Shown here: one piece after another, positions 6,765 through 6,969 of the stretch
Numbering within the stretch: position 1 is the stretch's first letter
Layout: each line of letters starts with the position of its first letter
Assembly: GCA_018400335.1 (NCBI GenBank)
Contig: JAGYMT010000091.1
Span: forward strand, 1 to 6,969
Length of the DNA: 6,969 bases
From: Kiritimatiellia bacterium
Lineage (GTDB): Bacteria > Verrucomicrobiota > Kiritimatiellia > JAAZAB01
Reading direction: 5' to 3'
Notes under the pieces: generated by a model
Databases searched by the model: none
What the model was told of the DNA's origin: nothing
What the model saw: the letters and a program-made list of their open reading frames with translations, nothing else
Translations under genes and position numbers: made by a program

Positions 6765-6969
6765 TTATTCTTCGACAATCCAGACCTTGAGCGGGGCCTC
6801 GACCTCCGCGTGAAGTCTGGTCTTGATCGTGAAGACCCCGATTTCGCGGAGCGGCTCCTCCAGAAGGATGCACCTCTTGTCAAGCTGTATTCCCTGCTTC
6901 ACGAGAGACTCGGCGATGTCCGCGGTGGTGACCGATCCGAACATCTTCTCATTCTCACCGACCTTTACC
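6765..6969 (-). CDS. rplI: 50S ribosomal protein L9, C-terminal part (5' end outside window)
   Basis: Partial gene: 67 codons and a TAA stop are inside the window, and the N-terminal half lies beyond the right edge. L9 binds domain V of 23S rRNA near the L1 stalk and helps keep the reading frame during translation. The visible part is the C-terminal globular domain. It shows the family signature KMFGSVTTADIAESL, followed by a short run ending QGIQLDKRCILL, then EPLREIGVFTIKTRLHAEV and a closing V-W-I-V strand, which is the order expected in L9. The protein ends soon after this domain, as is normal for the family, so nothing suggests truncation at the 3' end. It is followed after 15 bases by dnaB, matching the widespread rpsF-(ssb)-rpsR-rplI-dnaB order; I cannot see whether rpsR lies upstream. 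Identification rests on the motif pattern and on the neighbour. Confidence 0.93.
   Translation of the reverse strand, partial: VKVGENEKMFGSVTTADIAESLVKQGIQLDKRCILLEEPLREIGVFTIKTRLHAEVEAPLKVWIVEE

Noticed and set aside
1..6969. CRISPR array, tRNA, rRNA, prophage or defence genes
   Set aside because: No regularly spaced direct repeats, no tRNA-like cloverleaf and no matching protein signatures were seen on either strand.

Overview
The window is a compact piece of core chromosome from a Gram-negative (diderm, lipid A-making) bacterium. Every recognisable gene lies on the minus strand, so transcription runs from right to left. The order in that direction is rplI (3' end only), dnaB, bamA, skp/ompH-like, lpxD, then a TIM-barrel sugar phosphate isomerase/epimerase-like gene. 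The last ~270 bases at the left edge have no credible gene. Sequence is fairly GC-rich, and this produces several long but spurious antisense open frames.

Right part (6969-5310): the C-terminal domain of ribosomal protein L9 is followed after 15 bases by a complete replicative helicase DnaB. Centre (5313-1250): a complete outer-membrane assembly factor BamA (Omp85), a periplasmic chaperone of the Skp/OmpH family, and LpxD, the third enzyme of lipid A synthesis. The dnaB stop and bamA start overlap as ATGA, and the other gaps are 19 bases, each with a ribosome-binding site. This looks like one transcription unit that joins a ribosome/replication cluster to an envelope-biogenesis cluster. Left part (1182-274): after a 67-base gap, a metal-dependent sugar isomerase-like protein with its own strong Shine-Dalgarno site; its link to the envelope genes is not obvious.

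Left edge (1-273): noncoding, with a 7-bp hairpin, a larger 12-bp inverted repeat that can also fold into two local hairpins, and a good intrinsic terminator that reads on the plus strand, opposite to all genes here. This is the only part that the genes do not explain.

The bamA-skp-lpxD block without fabZ/lpxA, placed behind rplI-dnaB, and the downstream isomerase of a type abundant in PVC bacteria, suggest (inference, modest confidence) a member of the PVC group such as Lentisphaerota or Kiritimatiellota. I found no convincing new biological system: this is mainly conserved housekeeping DNA with an interesting gene order and one unexplained structured intergenic region.
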